Shown here one piece after another: positions 1 to 7,400 of a DNA stretch of 8,974 nucleotides (within the stretch, counting starts at the first letter, position 1; the number at the start of each line of letters is the position of its first letter). The notes beneath the pieces were generated by a model that had not been told where the DNA came from, did no database searches, and saw only the letters and a list, made by a program, of their open reading frames with translations. The position numbers and the translations under genes are program-made. This stretch comes from Saccharothrix sp. NRRL B-16348 (GTDB taxonomy: Bacteria; Actinomycetota; Actinomycetes; Mycobacteriales; Pseudonocardiaceae), in the NCBI RefSeq assembly GCF_001280085.1, contig NZ_LGED01000030.1, positions 1 to 8,974 on the forward strand, written 5' to 3'.

Positions 1-117
1 CGGGGGTGGTTTCGGCGGGTCCGCTGGTTTTCAACCGAGGTACGAGAACAGTGTTTCCGTACATTTTCGGGCCATGTTCACCCGATCGTGTTTCCCCGAG
101 TCCCGGCGAAGCCAAGC

Positions 118-714
118 CTACCGCGTAGCTGTGACCTGCGCAGATACCATCCGTCGGGCCGCCTCCACCACGGCGGCACGGCGGTGGGCCAGGTCGAGCG
201 GACCCGTCACCATCCGGGCCACCTGCGGCACGGCCTGCCACCACGACGTCAGCGACATGATCAGCAACACCAAGTCGGCGGCGTCCGGCGACGGCGGCAC
301 CGCCCCGTCCGACTGAGCCGTCCGGAACGCCTCGACCTTCCGCTGGTAGTGCGCGGCCCGTCCCTCCTCGTCGGGCACCGCCCCGTCCCCGTACGCCAAC
401 GCCTCCCACTGCAACAACCGCACCAAGTGCGGATTGGCCACGTGGTAATCGAAGCACCGCCCCGCGTACTCGCCGACGTCCCGCAACGACTCCGGATCGA
501 ACGGCACGGCCGCCGCGATCTTCGCCAACTCGTCCGACAACACCGCGTGGAACAGCTGTTCCTTGTCGCCGAAGTAGTTGTAGAGCCGCTCCTTGTTCAC
601 CCCGGCCCGCGCCGCGATCCGCTCCACCCGAGTGCCCGCCAACCCGTGCGCGGCGAACTCGACGACCGCCGCCTCCTTCAGGCGCCGACGCGTCTCCTCG
701 GTGTTCCAGGCCAC
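118..714 (-). CDS. TetR/AcrR-family transcriptional regulator
   Basis: A 198-residue DNA-binding repressor-type protein, a normal length for the family. The N-terminal TetR helix-turn-helix is at about residues 8-55 (RVERIAARAGVNKERLYNYF, residues 29-48, covers the HTH and the YxYF turn). The remaining all-helical part, with a WEAL segment at 103-106, is the ligand-binding and dimerisation domain, and its ligand cannot be read from sequence. I chose the GTG at 714. The frame stays open to an ATG at 852, but that extension would run into the MFS gene, would translate the octamer repeats, and does not look like a TetR N-terminus. A -10-like TATCAT ends 6 bp before the GTG and there is no clear Shine-Dalgarno, so a leaderless mRNA is likely. 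The gene follows the MFS gene on the same strand, so it may control that pump or itself; this is inference from position only. TetR identity is secure, the target is unknown. Confidence 0.88.
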   Translation of the reverse strand: MAWNTEETRRRLKEAAVVEFAAHGLAGTRVERIAARAGVNKERLYNYFGDKEQLFHAVLSDELAKIAAAVPFDPESLRDVGEYAGRCFDYHVANPHLVRLLQWEALAYGDGAVPDEEGRAAHYQRKVEAFRTAQSDGAVPPSPDAADLVLLIMSLTSWWQAVPQVARMVTGPLDLAHRRAAVVEAARRMVSAQVTATR

Positions 715-720
715 CCCGCG

Positions 721-726
721 ATGATA
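721..726 (-). promoter_or_regulatory. putative -10 box of the tetR gene (leaderless)
   Basis: On the minus strand TATCAT is followed by six bases and then the GTG start at 714, placing the expected transcription start at or next to the start codon. No good -35 hexamer is seen at 16-18 bp spacing, which is common for actinobacterial promoters. This would give the regulator its own promoter downstream of the lprG-p55 unit. Confidence 0.45.
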
Positions 727-768
727 ACCAACCGAACCGTTGAACCCGGCGGCCGAAGCCCAGCGACC

Positions 769-808
769 GAAACCCAGAAACCCAGAAACCCAGAAGCTCA
801 GAAGCTCA
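769..808. repeat. five tandem octamers spanning the MFS stop codon
   Basis: Plus-strand reading: GAAACCCA at 769, 777 and 785, then GAAGCTCA at 793 and 801, perfectly contiguous. A sixth related copy, GAAGCCCA, lies at 755-762 after a 6 bp interruption. The last three bases (806-808) are the stop codon of the MFS gene on the minus strand, so the array begins at that stop and fills most of the gap before tetR. Two sequence variants in blocks of three and two suggest local duplication. Confidence 0.9.
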
Positions 809-2326
809 GCGAGCCGAACGGGGCAGCAGCAGCGACACCACCGCGCCGACACCGCAGATCACCGCGGTGATCCAGAAGATCTCGTGGTACTCCGTCAGCA
901 GCGCCGCCGTCAGCGCCTCCCGGTAAGCCTCCGCCTTCTCGGCGAACTCCTCCGGCGACATCCCGAACGGCAGCGGCGTGTCCAAGTCCGCCGTCAGCTC
1001 GCGGAACCGGTGCAGCCCCCAAGCCGACAACCCGGCCACCCCGACCAGCATCCCCGTCATCCGCGCCACCACCACGGCAGCCGAAGCCACACCGTGCTGG
1101 GCATCGGGCACCACCCGCAGCACCGCCGCCGACACCGGCGCGATCACCAACCCCAACCCGAACCCGGCCACCGCCAGATCCCGTCCCACCACGAACGACG
1201 ACACCGTCGCCGGCCACTGCGCGATCAGCACGTACGCGCCCGCCGCCACGACCAGCCCGACGAACGACACCCAACGGTCACCCAACCGGGTCCGCGCCGC
1301 CAACCACCCGCCGACCAGCGCACCCACCGGCAACGCGATCAGGAACCGCGCCAACATCCCCGCCGCCCCGGCCGAGTCACGCCCCAGCACGGTCTGCGCG
1401 AACAGCTCCACGTCCACCAACGTCACCATCAACGCCGCACCGGCCGCCAGCGACACCCCGAGTGAAGCCAGGAACGGCCGCATGGCCACCCCCGCCGGAT
1501 CCAGCAGCCGCACCGACGACCGCCGCTCCCACAGCACGAACGCGACGAACACCACCGCGGCCCCACCGAGCGCCGGCCACCCCCACGACGGCAGCACGGA
1601 CCGCGACGGGTCGGGGTTGTAGAGCCCCACGACCAGCATCGACAACGCCAACGCCAACAACCCGCCGCCGACGAAGTCGATCCGCACCGACGACCGGACC
1701 GACCGCGGCACGGTCACCTGCACGACCGCCATCGCGATGGCCGCCAACGGCAGGTTCACCCAGAACACCCACCGCCAGCTCTGCGGCTCCACCGACTCGA
1801 AGAACGACCAGGCGTTGAACAACGACGCCAACCCGACGCCGTACAGGGTGCCCAGCACGCTGCCCAACTCCTGCGCCGCGCCGACCACGCCCAACGCCGA
1901 CGCACGCCGTTCCGCCGACCACAGGTCCGCGACCAACGCCATCGTCACCGGCAGCAACGCCCCACCGGCCAGCCCCTGCACCACCCGCCCGGCCACCAGC
2001 AGCGGCAGGTCGCCCGCCAGCGCCGTCACCGCCGAGCCGACCGCGAACCCGATCAGGCACAGGTGCAGCACCAGCCGCCGCCCGTACCGGTCCGACAGCT
2101 GCCCCAGCAACGGCATCCCGGCGACGTACCCGAGCAGATACCCGGTCACGACGGGTGTCGCGCGTTCCAGGTGGTTCACCGGGATGCCCAGGTCACGCAC
2201 CATGTCGACGAGCACGCCGACGACCACGTACGCGTCGAGCGCGCCCAGCAGCACCGCCGTCGCGCCGGCGCCGATCGCCAGCCGACGAGCGCGAACCGCA
2301 CCCACGGAACCCACCGCCGAACTCAC
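806..2326 (-). CDS. P55-type MFS transporter (LprG partner)
   Basis: A 506-residue inner-membrane transporter of the major facilitator superfamily, DHA2/14-TM type, matching mycobacterial P55 (Rv1410c, about 518 aa) along its whole length. Visible landmarks: [11 protein letters not shown] in TM1 with the membrane-buried D31; motif [11 protein letters not shown] at 75-84; motif B GRVVQG at 113-118; the TM5 antiporter-type motif [10 protein letters not shown] at 150-159; the P55-like stretch LDPAGV at 275-280; and [13 protein letters not shown] at 297-309. P55 works with the lipoprotein LprG to move triacylglycerides and glycolipids out of the membrane and contributes to drug tolerance. Its GTG start overlaps the lprG stop as GTGA, implying translational coupling. 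In-frame GTG codons at 2314 and 2305 are alternative starts. The C-terminal 70 residues are less like P55. Family assignment is firm; substrates here are inferred. Confidence 0.93.
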   Translation of the reverse strand: MSSAVGSVGAVRARRLAIGAGATAVLLGALDAYVVVGVLVDMVRDLGIPVNHLERATPVVTGYLLGYVAGMPLLGQLSDRYGRRLVLHLCLIGFAVGSAVTALAGDLPLLVAGRVVQGLAGGALLPVTMALVADLWSAERRASALGVVGAAQELGSVLGTLYGVGLASLFNAWSFFESVEPQSWRWVFWVNLPLAAIAMAVVQVTVPRSVRSSVRIDFVGGGLLALALSMLVVGLYNPDPSRSVLPSWGWPALGGAAVVFVAFVLWERRSSVRLLDPAGVAMRPFLASLGVSLAAGAALMVTLVDVELFAQTVLGRDSAGAAGMLARFLIALPVGALVGGWLAARTRLGDRWVSFVGLVVAAGAYVLIAQWPATVSSFVVGRDLAVAGFGLGLVIAPVSAAVLRVVPDAQHGVASAAVVVARMTGMLVGVAGLSAWGLHRFRELTADLDTPLPFGMSPEEFAEKAEAYREALTAALLTEYHEIFWITAVICGVGAVVSLLLPRSAR

Positions 2327-2973
2327 GCGGGCGGTGAAACGGTGACGGGCTTGTTGAAGTCGGACAGCTCGATCGTCACCTTCGCCCCGCTCGGCAACGT
2401 GAACAGCGCCTTCTGCAGCTTCTCGTCCTTCACCGAGAACACCGAGGCGACGTCGGCGTCGATGCCCGGCACCAGCCCGGCGACCACGTCACGCGGCACG
2501 GTCGCCTCGACCACCGCGAGGCCGTCGTCGTTCGACACCGTCTTGGCGTCGCGCGCGTCGGCCAGCACGCGGGCCACGCCCCGGTCGGGGTCGAGGATCG
2601 CGGTCGGGTCGTACACCTGGCCCGCCAGCGCCGCGGGCAGCTTGGTGAACCCGCCGGTCGGACCCTTGAAGTACAGGTCCTGCCCCACCAGCACGTACTC
2701 GACCTCGATCAGCTGGCCGAACTGCTCGACCTTCGCCCGGCCCTGCGACTCGCCCTCGGCGTTCAGGTCGCCCTCGGCGTCCTTCACGGTCACGCCCGGC
2801 AGCTCGCCGTCGACCTTGATCGTGAAGTGGGTGCTGGTCACGGCCTTCATCCCGGCGGACGCCTTGGCCAGCAGGTCCGGCCCGTCGGGTTGGGCCCCGG
2901 CGCCACCGGAGGACGTGCAGCCCGCCACGAGTGCGAGCAGGAGCGACCCGATCAGGGCGCGACGAGGGAGCAT
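2323..2973 (-). CDS. lprG: LprG/LppX-family envelope lipoprotein
   Basis: A 216-residue secreted lipoprotein. The signal peptide has MLPRR at its N-terminus, a hydrophobic core ([12 protein letters not shown]), and the lipobox VAGC, so Cys19 would be acylated. A Ser/Gly-rich tether follows, then the LppX_LprAFG fold, whose hydrophobic pocket carries acylated lipids in mycobacterial LprG. Similarity to LprG (Rv1411c, 236 aa) is visible in [12 protein letters not shown] (near residue 60) and in [20 protein letters not shown] (near 122-141). It heads a two-gene unit and its stop overlaps the transporter start by four bases, the same gene order as lprG-Rv1410c. I chose the ATG at 2973 because it directly begins a signal peptide; a longer frame from 3045 adds a hydrophilic extension that would bury it. 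A TACGAT box 6 bp upstream suggests leaderless expression. The symbol is given by homology. Confidence 0.92.
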   Translation of the reverse strand: MLPRRALIGSLLLALVAGCTSSGGAGAQPDGPDLLAKASAGMKAVTSTHFTIKVDGELPGVTVKDAEGDLNAEGESQGRAKVEQFGQLIEVEYVLVGQDLYFKGPTGGFTKLPAALAGQVYDPTAILDPDRGVARVLADARDAKTVSNDDGLAVVEATVPRDVVAGLVPGIDADVASVFSVKDEKLQKALFTLPSGAKVTIELSDFNKPVTVSPPA

Positions 2974-2979
2974 GGGTGA

Positions 2980-2985
2980 ATCGTA
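2980..2985 (-). promoter_or_regulatory. putative -10 box of lprG (leaderless)
   Basis: On the minus strand TACGAT is followed by TCACCC and then the ATG at 2973, so initiation about seven bases downstream would fall on the start codon. No Shine-Dalgarno is visible and no convincing -35 hexamer is seen. It faces away from the glnA2 promoter in the 150 bp divergent gap. Confidence 0.45.
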
Positions 2986-3110
2986 GATCCAGCCGTCCCC
3001 CGGCAGGGCGAAACACCACCGCAAGTCCCTGACCTGCGCAATCACCTCGGCACGGCAAACGGCGCAGTGCGTTCGGCCGAGTCGGCAACGCGCGGTTAAC
3101 CGTCCTTACC

Positions 3111-3116
3111 TAGGCT
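3111..3116 (+). promoter_or_regulatory. putative -10 box of glnA2 (leaderless)
   Basis: TAGGCT is followed by seven bases and then the ATG at 3124. No purine-rich Shine-Dalgarno precedes the ATG, so the transcript probably begins at the start codon. A consensus -35 is not evident at 17-18 bp spacing. GTTAAC, a perfect 6 bp palindrome, lies at 3095-3100 just upstream; whether a regulator binds there is not shown. Confidence 0.5.
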
Positions 3117-3123
3117 TCGGGTC

Positions 3124-4467
3124 ATGAACCGCCAGCAGGAGTTCGTGCTCCGCACCCTCGAGGAACGCGACATCCGGTTCGTCCGGTTGTGGTTCACCGA
3201 CGTCCTCGGTTTCCTGAAGTCGGTGGCGATCGCTCCCGCGGAGCTCGAAGGGGCCTTCAGCGAAGGCATCGGCTTCGACGGCTCCGCGATCGAGGGCTTC
3301 GCCCGCGTGTACGAGTCGGACATGGTGGCCAAGCCGGACCCGTCGACGTTCCAGGTGCTGCCCTGGCAGACGCCCGACAAGAGCCACTACTCGGCGCGGA
3401 TGTTCTGCGACATCGCCATGCCGGACGGCTCGCCGTCGTGGGCGGACCCGCGGCACGTGCTGCGCCGCACCCTGGCGAAGGCCAGCGAGGCGGGCTTCAC
3501 CTGCTACGTGCACCCGGAGATGGAGTTCTTCCTGCTCAAGGGCCTGCCGGACGACGGGAGCGAGCCCGCTCCGGCGGACAACGGCGGTTTCTTCGACCAG
3601 ACCAGCCACGAGACCGCGACCCACTTCCGCCGCCACGCCATCGAGGCGCTGGAGGCGATGGGCATCTCGGTCGAGTTCAGCCACCACGAGGGCGCGCCCG
3701 GCCAGCAGGAGATCGACCTCCGCTACGCCGACGCGCTGACCATGGCCGACAACGTGATGACGTTCCGGTACGTGATCAAGGAAGTCGCGATCACGCAGGG
3801 CGTGCGGGCCTCGTTCATGCCGAAGCCGTTCACCGACCAGCCCGGCAGCGGCATGCACACGCACGTCAGCCTGTTCGAGGGCGACCGCAACGCGTTCTAC
3901 GACGCCGAGGACCCGTACCAGCTGTCCGACACCGGCAAGATGTTCGTCGCCGGCCTGTTGAAGCACGCCCGGGAGATCTCCGGCGTGACCAACCAATGGG
4001 TGAATTCCTACAAGCGGCTGATCGTGGGCGGCGAGGCGCCGACGGCGGTGTGCTGGGGCCACGCGAACCGGTCCGCGCTGGTCCGCGTGCCGATGTACTC
4101 GCCGGGCAAGTCGTCGTCGCGCCGGGTCGAGATCCGCTCGCTCGACTCCGCCTGCAACCCGTACCTGGCGTACGCGGTGATCCTGGCGGCCGGGCTCAAG
4201 GGCATCGAGAAGGGCTACGAGCTGCCGCCGCCCGCCGAGGACGACGTGTGGTCGCTGACCGATCGCGAACGGCGCGCCGCCGGGTACGACAACCTGCCGC
4301 AGAACCTCGGCGAGGCATTGACCGAGATGGAGAACTCCGAACTGCTCCCCGAAGCGCTGGGCGAGCACGTCTACGACTTCTTCCTGCGCAACAAGCGGAC
4401 CGAGTGGGACGCGTATCGGCGCAGCGTGACGCCGTACGAGTTGCGCACCCTGTTGCCGGTCCTGTGA
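3124..4467 (+). CDS. glnA2: glutamine synthetase, GlnA2 type (class I)
   Basis: A 447-residue cytoplasmic enzyme that joins ammonia to glutamate using ATP. It matches mycobacterial GlnA2 (446 aa) from end to end, beginning RQQEFVLRTLEERDIRFVRL. Class I landmarks are complete: DGSAIEGFA (52-60), metal ligands E132 and E134 in PEMEFF, E189 in HHEGAPGQQEIDLR with E196, ATP-region MPKPF (232-236), GSGMHTH with H245, NSYKRL (294-299), the substrate loop NRSALVRVP (315-323) and RRVEIRS (333-339) with E336. The NLYDLP context around the adenylylated tyrosine of GlnA1 is absent, so it is probably not adenylylated and is GSI-alpha-like. GlnA2 is an auxiliary synthetase in actinomycetes, and the main GlnA should lie elsewhere. 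The next gene starts 11 bp on, so the two are probably cotranscribed. Activity and symbol rest on homology. Confidence 0.95.
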   Translation: MNRQQEFVLRTLEERDIRFVRLWFTDVLGFLKSVAIAPAELEGAFSEGIGFDGSAIEGFARVYESDMVAKPDPSTFQVLPWQTPDKSHYSARMFCDIAMPDGSPSWADPRHVLRRTLAKASEAGFTCYVHPEMEFFLLKGLPDDGSEPAPADNGGFFDQTSHETATHFRRHAIEALEAMGISVEFSHHEGAPGQQEIDLRYADALTMADNVMTFRYVIKEVAITQGVRASFMPKPFTDQPGSGMHTHVSLFEGDRNAFYDAEDPYQLSDTGKMFVAGLLKHAREISGVTNQWVNSYKRLIVGGEAPTAVCWGHANRSALVRVPMYSPGKSSSRRVEIRSLDSACNPYLAYAVILAAGLKGIEKGYELPPPAEDDVWSLTDRERRAAGYDNLPQNLGEALTEMENSELLPEALGEHVYDFFLRNKRTEWDAYRRSVTPYELRTLLPVL

Positions 4468-4472
4468 GGGAG
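4468..4472 (+). promoter_or_regulatory. Shine-Dalgarno deciding the start of the giant gene
   Basis: GGGAG sits directly after the glnA2 stop codon and six bases before the GTG at 4479, the best supported start. Competing in-frame starts: GTG 4464 (overlaps the glnA2 stop, no ribosome site); TTG 4518, preceded six bases upstream by GGAGAAG (4505-4511); and GTG 4527, about nine bases after a -10-like TAGGTT (4513-4518). The last would remove 16 residues that precede the conserved fold. Confidence 0.55.
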
Positions 4473-4478
4473 ACACCC

Positions 4479-7400
4479 GTGCGGGTGGTCCACACCGGGC
4501 ACTCGGAGAAGCTAGGTTTGCAGACCGTGACCGAGGTGCCCGCGCGTTCGGAATCCCGTCCCACGTTCATCGCCTGCACGGTGGCGACCGCCGCCGAACT
4601 GCCCGCGGTGAAGGTGCTGTCCAGCTCGTTCCTGGGCAACCACCCGCAGGCCAGGTTCCTGGCGCTGGTCGTCGACGCCCTGCCGGAGAACTCCGGTCCG
4701 GGCCTCGTCACCCCCGCCGACCTGGGCATGAGCCAGGACGAGCTGGCGGAGCTGGCCACCGGCTGCACGGCGGCGCAGCTGTGCGGCGTGCTGCGGCCCA
4801 AGCTCCTGGAGCAGCTCCTTGGCCAGGGCGTGCCGGTGTTGTACCTGGACCCGTGGGTGCAGGTGCTCAACCCGCTCACGGACCTGGTCGAGGCCGCCGT
4901 GCGCCGCGGGCCGCTGGTCCTGCTGCCGAGGGCGCTGCGGCCGTTGCCGGACGACGGCCTGCGCCCGACACCGACGGAACTGCTCGAAACGGGCGTGTTC
5001 GACCCGGGGTTCCTGCTGGTCGCGCCGGGCGCCGAGCCGTTCCTGCAGTCCCTCGGCGAACAGCTGCGCCGCACCCCGGACGCCACCAAGGCCGTGCTCG
5101 ACATGGCTCCCGCGCTGGTCAACCTGCACGTCCTGCGTGACGCGACGGTCGGCCTGTCGGTGTGGAACGCCGCCCAACGCGACCTCCACCGCCGCCCGGA
5201 CGGCATGTTGACGACGATCGGCGAACCGGTCCGCAGCGTCCACTTCGCGGGCTTCGACCCGCACCGCCCGTGGCTGCTGTCCGCGGACTTCGCCGACCGC
5301 CCCCGCGTGCTGCTGTCGGAACACCCGCAGCTGGCGGAGCTGTGCGCGGCGTACCGGGCGGAACTGGTGCGCAAGGGCCACTCACCCCAACGGGTCCGCT
5401 ACGGCTTCGGCCAACTGCCGGACGGCACCCAGATCCCGGACGAGCTGCGCGCGGACTACCGCGAAGCCGCCAGGACCCACCCGGGCTCCGCCTTCAGCCC
5501 AGGCGGCAGGCCCCCCACCGAACCGGCTACCACCGAACCGGCCGCCATCAACGGCACCCGCCTGAGCACCGCGCCCGAGGTTCCGCACAGCGAGGCCACC
5601 TCGGCTGCACCTGCCGAGCCCGAGTCGGAAACCGCCGATCCGGCACCGACCGACGCCGAGACCACCGCTGCCGAGCCGACCGCGCCGGTCGCGGATGCCG
5701 ATGCTGCCGTGCCCGCATCCGCCGAGATCGAGCCGGGTGTCACCGCTTCAGCACCCGAAAGCCCTGACCCCGAGAGCCCCGAACCCGAAAGCCCCGAACC
5801 CGCCGCCGACCTGCCTCGACCGGCCGTCGACGAGCACCCGGCCCCACTCCCGCCCGCCGTGCACGTCCGCCCGGCTGTCGCACCTCCGGCGGTCACGTCC
5901 CCGACCGACGCCGCACAAGCACTCCCGTCCCAGGCCACCCGCAGCACCCCACCCCCAGCCTTCGGCCCCGACGGCGGAGCGGGGTTCGTGGCCTGGGCGA
6001 GCGAGCCCGTGACCGGCCTGCCCGGCAGCACGCGCTGGGCCGTCGCGCTCTGGCGCTCCGACCAAGCCCTCCGCACCCAGTTCCCCGACCCGTTTGGCGT
6101 GGACGGCCCGGCGTTCCGCGACTGGTGCGCGAGCGTCGGCGTGGCGGCGGGCCGGTTGCCGGTGTCCGCCGTGCCCCGCTCCCGCGCCGAAGGCCCCGTC
6201 CTGCACGACCAGCTCGGCGTCTCCGTCCTCGGCACGGGCCCGATCGCCGAACTCGTCCACGCCGCCGCCCGCGCGTCCGGCCTCCCGACCTCGACCACCG
6301 CCGGCTACCCGGTCGTGATCCGCGTCGGCACCACTGAACGCGTCCCGGACAGCCGCTTCGTCGTCGACTACCTCCTCGACGACGACCAGCCGACCGACGC
6401 CGCCGAGCTCTGGGTCCCCTCCGAGGCGACCCGCGCCACCTTCGAACGCCCGGGCGGCCCGACCGTCCGCGTCCTCCCGCTCCCGGTCCGGGAAGCCGAG
6501 CCCCAAGCCCTCGAAGCACACGACGGGGTGATCTTCGGCGCTCTCGCCGATCACGCCGTCGACCGCGCGGGCAACGTGCTCGGCGCCGTCTCCGCGTTCC
6601 TCTCCGCCTTCCCCGACCGCAACGACGTGACGTTGCGCATCGAGGTCACCCACGCGCACGCCCACCCCGAGGCCGCCGAACGACTGCGCCTCGCCACCGC
6701 CGCCGACCCGCGCATCGAACTGGTCGACACGCTCGGCGCCGTCGACTGCCTCGTCCACCTGCACCGGGGCGGCGCGGGCGACCGGATCGCGCACACCCTC
6801 GCCGAGCACGCCGCCCGGGCCACGCCGATCCTCACCGCCGACCACGGCGCGGTGGCCGAGCTGTTCGACAAGGCCGCGGTGATCTTCGTGCCGTGCCGGC
6901 AGGGCGTCGAACCCGACGTCCAGGCCGCCGCCAAGCTCATGCGCGCCCTCGCCGACGACCTGCCGACGGCCGTCGCGATCGGCATCACGGGACGCGACCA
7001 CGTCCGCGCCACCCGTGACGTCGCCAAGGTCGGCGAAGTTCTCCGCGAACGCGTCGAGCACGCCTACCGCGGCTGGCGCGCCCGCCGGGCCAAGCCCGCG
7101 CCGACCGTCGACCCGTTGAAGGCGCTGCACTCGGCCAAGCACGCCCTGCTGCGCCAACCCGACGTGGGCACGGCCAGCCGCACGCCCATGGCGCCGCAGC
7201 TGCGCAAGATGGTCCTGCGCGTCCTCGACCACTACGACAACCACATGCGCAACGTCCTCACGTCCCTGGTCGACGGGGTCGAGCGCACGGTCTCCGAGCT
7301 GGTCCGCCGCCAGGACGACCTGTCCACCGGCGTGGGCCTGGGCGAGCTGGAGGTGCTGCGCGCCGAGCTGGAGCAGCACGCCGAGCACCAGGGCCACCTC

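Noticed and set aside
1..117. Possible small gene or terminator at the left edge
   Set aside because: Reading frames here are very short or are shadows of the tetR gene, and I see no convincing hairpin with a T-run.
755..808. CRISPR-like array
   Set aside because: The units are only 8 bp and contiguous, with no spacers, and no cas genes are present.
715..852. Longer N-terminus for the TetR regulator starting at an ATG at 852
   Set aside because: It would overlap the MFS gene, translate the octamer repeats and add residues unlike a TetR N-terminus. The GTG at 714 sits correctly before the HTH.
3106..4476. A 456-codon open frame on the minus strand opposite glnA2
   Set aside because: It lies antisense to a complete glutamine synthetase and has the biased composition of a shadow frame.
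3189..4478. Upstream extension of the giant gene's frame across glnA2
   Set aside because: The frame is open there, but the translation is Arg/Gly/Pro-rich and overlaps glnA2 fully. Recognisable sequence and a ribosome site appear only after the glnA2 stop.
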